DNA from: Rhodobacter xanthinilyticus
GTDB lineage: Bacteria > Pseudomonadota > Alphaproteobacteria > Rhodobacterales > Rhodobacteraceae
Direction of reading: 5' to 3'
DNA length: 64,000 bases
NCBI RefSeq assembly: GCF_001856665.1
Contig: NZ_CP017781.1
Span: forward strand, 2,079,501-2,143,500
The translations under genes were made by a program, and so were the position numbers. Positions 26,480 to 34,376 of the stretch are shown here, in pieces. The stretch's first letter is position 1; every line of letters begins with the position of its first letter. The notes under the pieces were generated by a model, which saw nothing but the letters and a program-made list of their open reading frames with translations, searched no databases and was not told the origin of the DNA.

Positions 26480-27067
26480 ATGACCCACCTCACCCGCCGC
26501 CGGGCGCTCGCCTCGGGGGCAGCGCTTTTGCTCACCCCCGCTCTCGCCCGCGCCGCCACGCAAGACATCCCGATGGCCGAGCAGCCCGCCATCGTCGCCC
26601 CCGCGCTCAACCACAACATCTCGGGCTTTCGCGAGATCGACTGGCGCGACCATTTCGACACGCTCGACACCGTGACGCTGATCGCCGACACGCGGTCAAA
26701 AGCGCTCCATTACTGGGCCAAGGACGGCGCCGAATACCGGCTCTACCCGACCTCGGTGCCGATGAGCGAGGAGCTGACCAAGCGCGGCTACACCAAGATC
26801 ACGCGCAAGAAGGTGGGCCCCGACTGGACGCCGACGCAATCCATGCTCGCGCGCGACCCGAGCCTGCATTACATGCCGCCCGGCCCCGACAACCCGCTCG
26901 GCACCCATGCGATGTATCTGAGCTGGCCCGCCTATATCATCCACGGCACCCATGACACCCGGAAGATCGGCCGCAAGAGCTCCTCGGGCTGCATCGGGCT
27001 CTTCAACGAGAAGATCGCCGAGCTTTATGAGCTCTGCCCGGTGGGCAGCCGGGTGAAGATCATCTGA
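26480..27067 (+). CDS. L,D-transpeptidase (YkuD domain), secreted
   Basis: 195 residues with a signal of twin-arginine-like appearance (MTHLTRRRALASGAALLLTP, cleavage near ARAA), then a YkuD domain. The catalytic motif is present as His155 (IIHGTH) and Cys171 in KSSSGCIGLFN. It would form 3-3 peptidoglycan cross-links or attach proteins to peptidoglycan in the periplasm. The start at 26480 is preferred over an in-frame start at 26414. It stands alone between infC and the small-RNA candidate. Confidence 0.9.
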   Translation: MTHLTRRRALASGAALLLTPALARAATQDIPMAEQPAIVAPALNHNISGFREIDWRDHFDTLDTVTLIADTRSKALHYWAKDGAEYRLYPTSVPMSEELTKRGYTKITRKKVGPDWTPTQSMLARDPSLHYMPPGPDNPLGTHAMYLSWPAYIIHGTHDTRKIGRKSSSGCIGLFNEKIAELYELCPVGSRVKII

Positions 27068-27140
27068 TTTCGTTATTTGGCGAAATTCGCAAATAAGGGG
27101 CGACATCTAACCCCTTGATTTCCCTTCATTCCGCCCCGCC

Positions 27141-27177
27141 AAAAAATAAAGCGCTGCGGGAGGGAGGCCCGCAGCGC
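27141..27177 (-). terminator. Minus-strand intrinsic terminator
   Basis: Perfect 10-bp stem with a seven-base loop, followed on the minus strand by TTTATTTTTT. On the plus strand the stem is followed by GTTATG, with no T-run, so it does not terminate the plus-strand transpeptidase gene. Confidence 0.8.
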
Positions 27178-27264
27178 GTTATGGGATGCTACGAGGGAGA
27201 GCGTCGCATCCTGTTTCGGGCTCCGGCGGCTGCCGCCGCATTTCAGGGAGATCACGAACCCGAT
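27141..27264 (-). ncRNA. Candidate small RNA with CUCCC-rich loops
   Basis: Predicted minus-strand transcript of about 125 nt. The 5' region can pair UCGGGUUC with GAGCCCGA around a loop containing UCUCCCU and an inner GGCGGC hairpin. A second hairpin (27184-27211) has stem GGAUGC/GCAUCC and loop CUCUCCCU. The third (27151-27177) is a perfect 10-bp stem GCGCUGCGGG/CCCGCAGCGC with loop CCUCCCU, followed by UUUAUUUUUU, an intrinsic terminator. Repeated anti-Shine-Dalgarno-like loops recall the alphaproteobacterial CcsR/'cuckoo' and alpha-r14 RNAs, although no sequence match is claimed. The ends are estimated from the promoter and terminator. Confidence 0.55.
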
Positions 27265-27269
27265 GCCCT

Positions 27270-27275
27270 TTGATA
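27270..27275 (-). promoter_or_regulatory. Candidate -10 of the small-RNA promoter
   Basis: TATCAA on the minus strand. It would place the transcript start at 27263-27264. Confidence 0.4.
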
Positions 27276-27297
27276 GCCGCGCGGGCGGGGCGCTCAC

Positions 27298-27313
27298 TTT
27301 GACCTAGGTCAAA
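27298..27313. promoter_or_regulatory. FNR/CRP-family palindrome
   Basis: Perfect 16-bp palindrome TTTGACCTAGGTCAAA, i.e. TTGAC-N4-GTCAA, one change per half from the FnrL consensus TTGAT-N4-ATCAA. Its centre (27305.5) is about 41.5 bases upstream of the predicted minus-strand start, the class II activator position. It is also 82 bases upstream of the plus-strand glycosyltransferase gene, so it could act on either. Confidence 0.55.
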
Positions 27314-27394
27314 CCCGGGCGCACCGTCCCTGCGACATTTTGGCGAAAGCGCCGCGCGCTTTACATCGGCGCGCGGAGCGGGCACCTTGGCGCC

Positions 27395-28453
27395 ATGCGC
27401 AGCCTCGCCATTCTCACCGTCAAGAACGAAGCCGCCTTTCTGCTGGAATGGTTGGCCCACCACCGCGCCGTGGGCTTCACGGATTTCCTCGTCTTTTCAA
27501 ACGATTGCGATGATGGCACCGATGCGATGCTCGAGCGGCTCGCGGCGCTTGGGTGGCTCAGCCATGTGCCCAACCCCGGCCCCTGGCCCGAGGGCCCGCA
27601 ATGGGCCGCGCTGAAGGCCGCCGACCGCCACCCGCTGACCCGCGCCGCCGACTGGATCCTGTTTCTCGACGTCGATGAATTCGTCAACATCCACGCCGGC
27701 GACGGCACCCTCGACGCGCTGCGCGCCGCCCTGCCCGAGGCCAGCGCGATCCCGCTCACCTGGCGGTTTTTCGGCAATTGCGGCGTGGTCGATTACCGCG
27801 ACACCCCGGTGACCGAGCAATTCACCCGCGCCGCCCCCTCCTCGATGCTCTGGCCCTGGCGCGCCTCGCTCTTCAAGACGCTGTTTCGCAACGACGGCAC
27901 CTATGGCAAGCTCGGCGTCCACCGCCCCCGCCAGCCCGACCCCGCCCGGATCGGCGCGGCGCGCTGGTTTGACGGCTCGGGCACGCCCCTGCCCCCCGAT
28001 TACGCCCGCTCGCGGATTTTCACCCCCCCGGGCCTCGATTGCCACCGCCTCGTGCAGCTCAACCATTACGCGCTCGGCGCGATGCAGAGCTATGTCCTCA
28101 AGGCCGCGCGCGGGCGCGCCAACCGCGAGGCGAGCCCCTTCGACATCTCCTATTGGGTCGAGCGCAATTTCTGCGCCGAGGAGGACCGCACGATCGCGCG
28201 GATGGCGGCGGCCTCGGGCGCGATTCTGGCCGAGCTGCGCGCCGATCCGGTGCTTGGGGCGCTGCACGAGCGGGCGGTGGCCTGGCGGCGGGCGCGAATC
28301 GACGCGCTGATGCTCGAGGAGGACTATCGCAGCCTCTTCGGGCGGCTGATGCTGACCCCGCCGTCGCGGCCGCTGCCGGCGCCCTTGGCGCGGCGGATGC
28401 TCGAGCTCGGGATGCGGGCGCGGGCGGCAGGTGACGCAGGGGAAACAATCTGA
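27395..28453 (+). CDS. Glycosyltransferase family 2-like (PF13704 type)
   Basis: 352-residue cytoplasmic or membrane-associated transferase. The N-terminus LAILTVKNEAAFLLEWLAHH and the NDCDDGTDAMLERL segment are typical of the Glyco_tranf_2_4 group. The nucleotide-sugar/metal DxD is Asp92-Val-Asp94 (FLDVDEF). It is clearly homologous to the N-terminal half of the fusion protein at 38483-40864 (shared NDC-DGTD, GDGTLD, W-FG--GVV, LG-HRP, VQLNHYA blocks). Donor, acceptor and product are unknown. The following gene is a paralogue of another member of the 34-42 kb island. Confidence 0.85.
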   Translation: MRSLAILTVKNEAAFLLEWLAHHRAVGFTDFLVFSNDCDDGTDAMLERLAALGWLSHVPNPGPWPEGPQWAALKAADRHPLTRAADWILFLDVDEFVNIHAGDGTLDALRAALPEASAIPLTWRFFGNCGVVDYRDTPVTEQFTRAAPSSMLWPWRASLFKTLFRNDGTYGKLGVHRPRQPDPARIGAARWFDGSGTPLPPDYARSRIFTPPGLDCHRLVQLNHYALGAMQSYVLKAARGRANREASPFDISYWVERNFCAEEDRTIARMAAASGAILAELRADPVLGALHERAVAWRRARIDALMLEEDYRSLFGRLMLTPPSRPLPAPLARRMLELGMRARAAGDAGETI

Positions 28454-28591
28454 GCCAAAGCGCCGGATTACCCCCGCCCCACGCATCAATCCCCTGAAAT
28501 TCCTGAACATCCCCTCATTTCGGCCGCAGTCCGCTAGTGATAGATTAACTATTAACCTGACACTCTGACGTATCTTCCCGGGGAGGACAGG

Positions 28592-29563
28592 ATGACGACC
28601 ATTGAGGACAGGCATAGACCCATGGAAGCGCTCAGCGATGCCGATTGGCAGGGCCGGATCGAGGAGATCGGCGAGGAGGCCGGTTATTTCGAACCCCTCG
28701 GCGCGAGCCATTGCGCGCTGTTTTCAGATGCGGGGCCGGTGCTGCTCGTCACCTTCGAGACGCGCGCCCAGATCCGGCGCCGCAACGAGGACCATCTGCC
28801 GAGCGGCTTCACGCTCGCCCAGGCCGAGGGCCATTCGAGCCTGACGCTGATCGCCGACCGCGAGACCTGGTTTCGCGACCCGGCGGTCTATGCCTATTTC
28901 GACCGGCTGGTCGATGAGGCCTTCTTCGCCGATTTCGACCGGGTGGTGTTTTACGGCTCGGGCCCCTGCGGCTATGCGGCCGCCGCCTTCTCCGTCGCCG
29001 CCCCCGGCGCGATCGTGATCGCCGCCCAGCCGCAAGCCACGCTCGAGGCCCGCCTCGCCGGCTGGGATGATCGCTTCCGCTTCATGCGCCGCACCTCCTT
29101 CACCGATCGCTACGGCTTCGCCCCCGACATGATCGACGGCGCCGAGGCCGCCTATATCCTCTACGACCCCCATGTCGCGCTCGATGCGATGCATGCCGCG
29201 CTCTACGCGCGCCCCAATGTCATGCTCCTGCCCTGCCCCCATGCCGGGCGCGCGGTGGAACGGATGTTCGTCGAAATGGGGATCCTCGAGGAGCTGCTGC
29301 GCAGCGCCTGCGCGGGCAGCTTCGATGCGGCGCGGTTCTGGCGCCTCTACCGCGCGCGCCGCGATACGCCGCGCTACCTGCGCACGCTGCTCGCCCGCCT
29401 CGCCGAGGCCGACCGCCCCTATCTCGAGGCGCTGGCCTGCCGCACCATGGTCACCCGGATCAACGGCCCGCGCTTCCGCGCCCGGCTGAGCCAGCTCGAG
29501 GAAGAACTCGAAGCCCGCGAGATCAGCTTGCCGCCGATGCGCGCCGAGCCCCGCGAGGGCTGA
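28592..29563 (+). CDS. Alpha/beta-hydrolase-like protein lacking the nucleophile
   Basis: 323 residues, ATG at 28592 after GGGGAGG. It is homologous to the N-terminal domain (about residues 70-345) of the protein at 35287-37524. Shared blocks: LVTFE/WVTFD, R-x-x-W-F/Y-R, Y/V-G-x-x-x-x-G-Y-A-A, YDP and a late His. In the paralogue the elbow is GASMG with Ser162; here the aligned sequence is GSGPCG, so Gly124 replaces the nucleophilic serine. Asp192 and His217 remain. Function is unknown; it may bind rather than hydrolyse its ligand, or use Cys126. Confidence 0.7.
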   Translation: MTTIEDRHRPMEALSDADWQGRIEEIGEEAGYFEPLGASHCALFSDAGPVLLVTFETRAQIRRRNEDHLPSGFTLAQAEGHSSLTLIADRETWFRDPAVYAYFDRLVDEAFFADFDRVVFYGSGPCGYAAAAFSVAAPGAIVIAAQPQATLEARLAGWDDRFRFMRRTSFTDRYGFAPDMIDGAEAAYILYDPHVALDAMHAALYARPNVMLLPCPHAGRAVERMFVEMGILEELLRSACAGSFDAARFWRLYRARRDTPRYLRTLLARLAEADRPYLEALACRTMVTRINGPRFRARLSQLEEELEAREISLPPMRAEPREG

Positions 29564-29566
29564 GAC

Positions 29567-29878
29567 TCAGGCGTTCGAACCGGGCGAGAAATCCTCGTCG
29601 GGCGCCTCGTCGTCGTGGTGGCGGCTGACATGGGTGCGCGCGGCGCGCAGATGCGGCCCCTCGGGCGCGAAACTCGGCGCGGGGGTGAAGACCGCCCCCT
29701 CCGGCGCCGGCACCACATCGATGCCCAGCGCCCGCAGCGCCGCCATCACAGGCTCGCCCGCCCGCACGATCAGCCGATCCGCCTCGATCTGGCACGGCGC
29801 CCGGAACTGCCCCACGCAAAGCGCCGCAAGAACGAGATCGCCGCGGCATTCGATGAGAGTAAAGGCGGATTGTGTCAT
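29567..29878 (-). CDS. Hypothetical small protein
   Basis: 103 residues from the ATG at 29878, with GGGAGGA upstream. No family was recognised. The first 55 residues look like a compact mixed alpha/beta domain (FTLIECRGDLVLAALCVGQ, then CQIEADRLIVRAGEPVMAAL); the C-terminal 25 residues are His/Asp-rich (THVSRHHDDEAPDEDF). It converges with the gene at 28592, stops three bases apart. Confidence 0.6.
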   Translation of the reverse strand: MTQSAFTLIECRGDLVLAALCVGQFRAPCQIEADRLIVRAGEPVMAALRALGIDVVPAPEGAVFTPAPSFAPEGPHLRAARTHVSRHHDDEAPDEDFSPGSNA

Positions 29879-29969
29879 GGCGTCCTCCCGGCTCGGCTGG
29901 CCCGCCCCGACTATCCGCCCGCGCGCCGCCCGCCGCAAGAGGCAACCGCGCCCCGCCCCCCGGCCCGCC

Positions 29970-30194
29970 TCAACAATAAAACCGGTCGCGATAGAGGTGA
30001 CCGGCCAGACGCGCGCGGCTCACCCCCATCGCCCCGAGCTCCGCATCGCTCTTGGCCTCGAGCCGCGCAAGCTCGCCCGCGCGGCCCTGTCGCTCAAGAT
30101 AGGCCGTCACCGCCGCGCCAAAATGCGCCACGGACGGGGCCAAGGCCCGGCGCAAACCGGACAAATGCGGGGCCCGAGAAAGAGTGAAAGCCAT
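29970..30194 (-). CDS. DUF1127 small basic protein
   Basis: 74 residues, ATG at 30194 after a near-perfect AGGAGGT. The C-terminal half shows the DUF1127 pattern (LERQGRAGELARLEAKSDAELGAMGVSRARL and a final HLYRDRFYC). In Rhodobacter some DUF1127 proteins act as RNA-binding regulators linked to stress sRNAs; whether this one does is unknown. No sRNA-like terminator is seen just downstream, where the small gene at 29567 follows after 90 bases. Confidence 0.85.
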   Translation of the reverse strand: MAFTLSRAPHLSGLRRALAPSVAHFGAAVTAYLERQGRAGELARLEAKSDAELGAMGVSRARLAGHLYRDRFYC

Positions 30195-30313
30195 CGAAAC
30201 CTCCTGAGATCGGGTCCAGGGAGGGTTCTCCCGGATCTCAGGATGCGTCAATATTGCTGACCTGACCTGCCAGCGCCAGGCAACCCGGCCATGCGCCCCG
30301 CGCAAGCCCGCCC

Positions 30314-30346
30314 CTTCAACGATGCCGAAATATCCCGGGGGCCGGG
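30314..30346. repeat. Intergenic repeat, CAACGATG variant
   Basis: CTTCAACGATGCCG followed by AAATATCCCGGGGG between the DUF1127 gene and the lipoprotein gene. Single arm. Confidence 0.65.
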
Positions 30347-30382
30347 CCTGCCCGGCGGGGCGGAGCCCCTCCCCGGCCGCCC

Positions 30383-30694
30383 TCAGCAGCTATAGGCCGT
30401 GCCCTTCACCTCGAGCACCGGCTCGCCCGGCACCACGGTCTCGAAGACGACCGTATTCGCGCCATCCGCCTGCGCCGATTCGAGCACCTTGTTGCGGGCG
30501 TATTTCACCCCCTCCTCGGCCAGAACCGGCCCATAGACCGAGGGCCGCATCGAGATATGCGAGACCATCCGACACGCGCCGACCTCGCCCGCCTCGGCCA
30601 CCCGCACGCCGGGCACGCCGCGAAAGCCCGGGTCGTTGCACCCGGCCAGAAGAGCCGCCACACAGCTCAGCGTCAAAGCGGATCGGATCATCAA
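30383..30694 (-). CDS. DUF4156-like lipoprotein
   Basis: 103 residues with a lipoprotein signal ending in the lipobox LLAGC (Cys19). The mature part contains an AGEVGACRMVSHIS segment and a C-terminal GANTVVFETVVPGEP stretch, resembling small DUF4156 outer-membrane lipoproteins. Cys41 and the C-terminal Cys103 could form a disulfide. Role unknown. It is divergent from pyrC. Confidence 0.75.
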   Translation of the reverse strand: MMIRSALTLSCVAALLAGCNDPGFRGVPGVRVAEAGEVGACRMVSHISMRPSVYGPVLAEEGVKYARNKVLESAQADGANTVVFETVVPGEPVLEVKGTAYSC

Positions 30695-30815
30695 AACCTC
30701 CCGGAAACAGTTGCGCCAAGATGCACCGCCCCCGCGCGCCCCGCAACGCCCCGCCCCTCACATCGGCGCGATCATGCCACTGGATTTTCACCCCCGCCCG
30801 CGCTAGAGCAACGCC

Positions 30816-31856
30816 ATGACCGAGCTGAGCATCCCCCGCCCCGACGACTGGCACCTGCACCTGCGCGATGGCGCAATGCTCAAAGGTGTCCTGCCCGAAA
30901 CCACGCGCCATTTCGCCCGCGCCATCGTGATGCCGAACCTCGTGCCGCCGGTGGTGACCGGGGCGCAGGCCGCGGCCTACCGCGACCGGATCCGCGCCGC
31001 GCTGCCGCCCGGCATGGCCTTCGAGCCGCTGATGACGCTCTACCTGACCGAAGAGACCGACCCCGAGGACGTGGCCGCGGCCGCCGCCACGGGCCTCGTG
31101 CGCGCGGTCAAACTCTACCCCGCCGGCGCCACCACCAACTCCGCCTCCGGCGTGCGCGATTTCGATAAAGTGCGCCCGGTGCTCGAGAAAATGGCCGAGA
31201 TCGGCCTGCCGCTCTGCGTCCATGGCGAGGTCACCACCGCCGAGCTCGATATCTTCGACCGCGAGGCGGTGTTCATCGACACTGTGCTCGACCCGATCCG
31301 CCGCGCCACCCCGGGGCTGCGGGTGGTGATGGAACATATCACCACCAAGGACGGCGTCGATTACGCGCGCGCTCAGGGCGATGACCTCGGCGCGACGATC
31401 ACCACCCATCACCTGATCATCAACCGCAACCACATCCTCGTGGGCGGGATCAAGCCGCATTACTACTGCCTGCCGGTCGCCAAACGCGAGATCCACCGCC
31501 GAGCGCTGGTCGAAGCGGCAACCAGCGGCGAGGCGCGCTTCTTCCTCGGCACCGACTCGGCGCCCCATATCGACGAGCTGAAAGAATCCGCCTGCGGCTG
31601 CGCGGGCTGCTTCACCGCCACCAACACGATGAGCCTCCTGGCCCATGTCTTCGAGGCCGAGGGCCGGCTGGCCAACCTCGCCGCCTTCGCCTCCGAGAAC
31701 GGCCCGGCCTTCTACCGCCTGCCGGTGAACACCGCGCGGCTGACGCTGGTGAAAACCGACGCCCCCGCCGCCTGGCCCGAAAAGATCGTCACCGGCGCCG
31801 GCCCCGTGACCGTTTTCAACCCGGGCTTCCCGGTCTATTGGCATGTGAAAGACTGA
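30816..31856 (+). CDS. pyrC: Dihydroorotase
   Basis: Cyclises carbamoyl-aspartate to dihydroorotate in pyrimidine synthesis. 346 residues, the size of the E. coli-type (class II) enzyme. Metal ligands are visible as DWHLHLRDG near the N-terminus, the carboxylated lysine in [13 protein letters not shown] (about 99), HGEV (about 135) and EHITT (about 173), with the catalytic Asp in FLGTDSAPH. pyrE follows after a 107-base repeat-bearing gap, grouping two steps of one pathway. Confidence 0.96.
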   Translation: MTELSIPRPDDWHLHLRDGAMLKGVLPETTRHFARAIVMPNLVPPVVTGAQAAAYRDRIRAALPPGMAFEPLMTLYLTEETDPEDVAAAAATGLVRAVKLYPAGATTNSASGVRDFDKVRPVLEKMAEIGLPLCVHGEVTTAELDIFDREAVFIDTVLDPIRRATPGLRVVMEHITTKDGVDYARAQGDDLGATITTHHLIINRNHILVGGIKPHYYCLPVAKREIHRRALVEAATSGEARFFLGTDSAPHIDELKESACGCAGCFTATNTMSLLAHVFEAEGRLANLAAFASENGPAFYRLPVNTARLTLVKTDAPAAWPEKIVTGAGPVTVFNPGFPVYWHVKD

Positions 31857-31857
31857 C

Positions 31858-31949
31858 CCTTTCATCTTGCCATAAATATCCCCGCCGGAGGCTCCCGGCC
31901 CCGCCATCGGACGCTCCGCGGGGGATATTTGGAGCAAGATGAAAGCATG
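31858..31949. repeat. Composite intergenic repeat, paired (pyrC-pyrE)
   Basis: TTTCATCTTGCC, AAATATCCCCGCCGG, a core of about 20 bases, then GCGGGGGATATTT and GAGCAAGATGAAAGC. Here the CATCTTGC halves are on the outside, opposite to most pairs. Confidence 0.75.
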
Positions 31950-31963
31950 AAAGGACGACAGAG

Positions 31964-32644
31964 ATGATCCCGACGAGCTTCCCCGCGAAGGACGAAATCG
32001 CCCGCCTCAGCGCGCGGATGTTGCTGGAAATCGGCGCGGTCAATTTCCGCCCCGAGGAGCCCTTCATCCTCGCCTCGGGCCTGCCGAGCCCGACCTATAT
32101 CGATTGCCGCAAGCTGATCAGCTTCCCGCGGATCCGCGCGACCTTGATGGATTTCCTGGCGGTGACGGTGATGCGCGAGGCGGGTTTCGAGGCCTTCGAC
32201 AATATCGCGGGCGGCGAAACCGCGGGGATCCCCTTCGCGGCGCTGGTGGCCGAGCGGCTCGCGCTGCCGATGACCTATGTGCGCAAGAAGCCGAAGGGCT
32301 ACGGGCGCAACGCGCGCATCGAAGGCGTGATGACCGAGGGCGAGCGGGTGCTCCTCGTCGAGGATCTGACCACCGACGGCGGCTCGAAGCTGAGCTTTGT
32401 CGACGCGATCCGCGAGACCGGGGCGAGCTGTGCGCATACGGCGGTGATCTTCTATTATGGGATCTTCCCCGAGACGGTGGGCAAGCTCGAGGAGCATGGC
32501 GTCGGGCTGCATTACCTGTGCACCTGGTGGGATGTGCTGGCCGAGGCCCGCGCGCAGGGGCATTTCTCGAAGGAGACCCTCGATGAGGTCGAGGCCTTCC
32601 TGAGCGATCCGCGCCCCTGGCAAGAGGCCCGCAAGCAGGGCTGA
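31964..32644 (+). CDS. pyrE: Orotate phosphoribosyltransferase
   Basis: Forms orotidine 5'-monophosphate from orotate and PRPP. 226 residues. The PRPP-binding motif is [14 protein letters not shown] (about 127-140). The catalytic loop [17 protein letters not shown] (about 105-121) carries the conserved lysines. The start ATG at 31964 lies in a purine-rich context (GGACGACAGAG). Confidence 0.95.
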   Translation: MIPTSFPAKDEIARLSARMLLEIGAVNFRPEEPFILASGLPSPTYIDCRKLISFPRIRATLMDFLAVTVMREAGFEAFDNIAGGETAGIPFAALVAERLALPMTYVRKKPKGYGRNARIEGVMTEGERVLLVEDLTTDGGSKLSFVDAIRETGASCAHTAVIFYYGIFPETVGKLEEHGVGLHYLCTWWDVLAEARAQGHFSKETLDEVEAFLSDPRPWQEARKQG

Positions 32645-32777
32645 GATAACGGGGGAAAAGCCTGTGGACAGGTTGGGGACGGTTCGCGCGCCGAATCGTC
32701 CCGCCCCGCCCCGCGCCCCCAGATCTTGCGGTGCGCCCCCGCGCCCCCCACATCAAACCCGCCAAGCTCGGCCCCGC

Positions 32778-32806
32778 GGCCGGGCTTATCCCCATTTTTA
32801 TCCAGA
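32778..32806. promoter_or_regulatory. DnaA-box-like sequences upstream of dnaB
   Basis: TTATCCCCA (one change from the DnaA box TTATCCACA) followed closely by TTTTTATCCAG, with a further CTGTGGACAGG near 32662. These may be DnaA sites regulating dnaB. There are too few boxes and no AT-rich unwinding region to suggest an origin. Confidence 0.25.
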
Positions 32807-32862
32807 TAGCCGAACCGGCGCAGGCTCCGCTAAGAGAGCCCCTTGAGCAGACAGAGGCGACG

Positions 32863-34353
32863 ATGACCACCCTTGCCGCGATCCCCACCGAAATGCCCGC
32901 AACCGCCGCGGAAGACATCGATCCGCATAATATCGAGGCCGAGCAACAGCTTCTCGGCGCGATCCTGACCAACAACGACATCTTCGACCGGATCGCCGCG
33001 ATCGTGCGGCCCGAGCATTTCTACGAGCCGGTGCACCGGCGCATCTATGAAACCGCGATCGCGCGGATCCAGAAGAATGCGCTGGCCTCGCCGGTCACGC
33101 TCAAGGGCTATCTCGAGGATGACCCGGGGCTCAAGGAGCTCGGCGGGCCGGCCTATCTCGCGCGGCTCGCGGGCGCGGCGATCTCGGCCTATGCGGCGCG
33201 CGATTATGCGCAGATGATCCATGACCTCGCGCTGCGCCGCGAGCTGATCCGGCTCGGCAAGGATCTCTCGGCCTCGGCCACCAAGCTCGATGTCGGCATC
33301 GAGCCCGAGGAGCTGATCGTGAAGACCGAGGGCGCGCTTTACAAGCTCGCCGAGACCGGCACCGCCGAGAAGGGATTTGTGAGCTTTCTCAAGGCGGTGA
33401 CCGAGGCCGTGCAATCGGCCAATGCCGCCTATCAGCGCGAGGGGGGCCTCGCCGGCGTCTCGACGGGCCTGCGCGATCTCGACAAGAAACTCGGCGGGCT
33501 GCACCCGTCCGACCTTCTGATCCTCGCCGGGCGCCCCTCGATGGGCAAGACCTCGCTCGCCACCAACATCGCCTTCAACATCGCCAAGGCCTACAAGCGC
33601 GGCCAGCGCCCCGACGGCTCGGAGGGCGCGGTCGAGGGCGGGGTCGTGGGCTTCTTCTCGCTGGAAATGTCGGCCGAGCAGCTCGCCGCGCGGGTGCTCT
33701 CCGAGGCCTCCGAAGTGCCCTCCGAACAGATCCGCCGCGGCGACATGACCGAGGCCGAGTTCCGCCGCTTCGTCGAGGCGGCGAAGGCGCTCGAGACCTG
33801 CCCGCTTTACATCGACGACACGCCCGCGCTGCCGATCAGCCAGGTCGCGGCGCGCTGCCGGCGGCTCAAGCGCACCCACGGGCTCGATGTGGTGATCGTC
33901 GACTACCTGCAACTGCTGCGCGGCACCGGGCGCACCGACAACCGCGTGCAGGAAATCGGCGAGATCTCGATGGGCCTCAAGGCGATCGCCAAGGAGCTCA
34001 ACATCCCGGTGATGGCGCTCTCGCAGCTCAGCCGGACGGTGGAAAGCCGCGAGGACAAGCGCCCGCAGCTCTCCGACCTGCGCGAATCCGGCTCGATCGA
34101 GCAGGACGCCGACGTGGTGATGTTCGTCTACCGCGACGAATATTACCACGAGCGCATGAAACCGCCGGAAGACGACCCGAAATTCGCCGAATGGATGCAG
34201 AAGGCCGAGCGGGTGCATGGCAAGGCCGAGGTGATCCTCGGCAAGCAGCGCCACGGGCCGATCGGCACCGTCGAGGTCGCCTTCGAGAGCCGCTTCACCC
34301 GCTTCTCCGATCTCGCCAAACCCTGGCAGGGCGAGGGCGGCGAGGGCTTCTGA
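32863..34353 (+). CDS. dnaB: Replicative DNA helicase DnaB
   Basis: Hexameric 5'-3' helicase at the replication fork. 496 residues from the ATG at 32863. N-terminal DnaG-interacting helical domain (PHNIEAEQQLLGAILTNN and on to about 170), linker, then the RecA-like domain. It shows Walker A GRPSMGKTS (about 222), a motif containing EMSAEQLAARVL, Walker B region VVIVDYLQLLRGTGR and arginine-finger segment SRTVESREDKRPQLSDLRESG split across about 388-408. No intein or insertion. Confidence 0.97.
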   Translation: MTTLAAIPTEMPATAAEDIDPHNIEAEQQLLGAILTNNDIFDRIAAIVRPEHFYEPVHRRIYETAIARIQKNALASPVTLKGYLEDDPGLKELGGPAYLARLAGAAISAYAARDYAQMIHDLALRRELIRLGKDLSASATKLDVGIEPEELIVKTEGALYKLAETGTAEKGFVSFLKAVTEAVQSANAAYQREGGLAGVSTGLRDLDKKLGGLHPSDLLILAGRPSMGKTSLATNIAFNIAKAYKRGQRPDGSEGAVEGGVVGFFSLEMSAEQLAARVLSEASEVPSEQIRRGDMTEAEFRRFVEAAKALETCPLYIDDTPALPISQVAARCRRLKRTHGLDVVIVDYLQLLRGTGRTDNRVQEIGEISMGLKAIAKELNIPVMALSQLSRTVESREDKRPQLSDLRESGSIEQDADVVMFVYRDEYYHERMKPPEDDPKFAEWMQKAERVHGKAEVILGKQRHGPIGTVEVAFESRFTRFSDLAKPWQGEGGEGF

Positions 34354-34376
34354 GCCCCGCCCCCCCCGCCTCGGGC

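Larger units (their letters stand above)
27068..27394. other. Intergenic region with minus-strand RNA candidate and FNR-like box
   Basis: 327 bases between two plus-strand genes. It holds a perfect 16-bp palindrome, a -10-like hexamer and two or three hairpins ending in a T-run that reads only on the minus strand. No coding frame with homology was seen. Confidence 0.6.

Noticed and set aside
27151-27177. Terminator of the plus-strand L,D-transpeptidase gene
   Set aside because: On the plus strand the hairpin is followed by GTTATG, not a T-run; the T-run is on the minus strand.
32645-32862. Replication origin near dnaB
   Set aside because: Only a few imperfect DnaA-box-like sites, no AT-rich unwinding region and no dnaA/hemE-type context.
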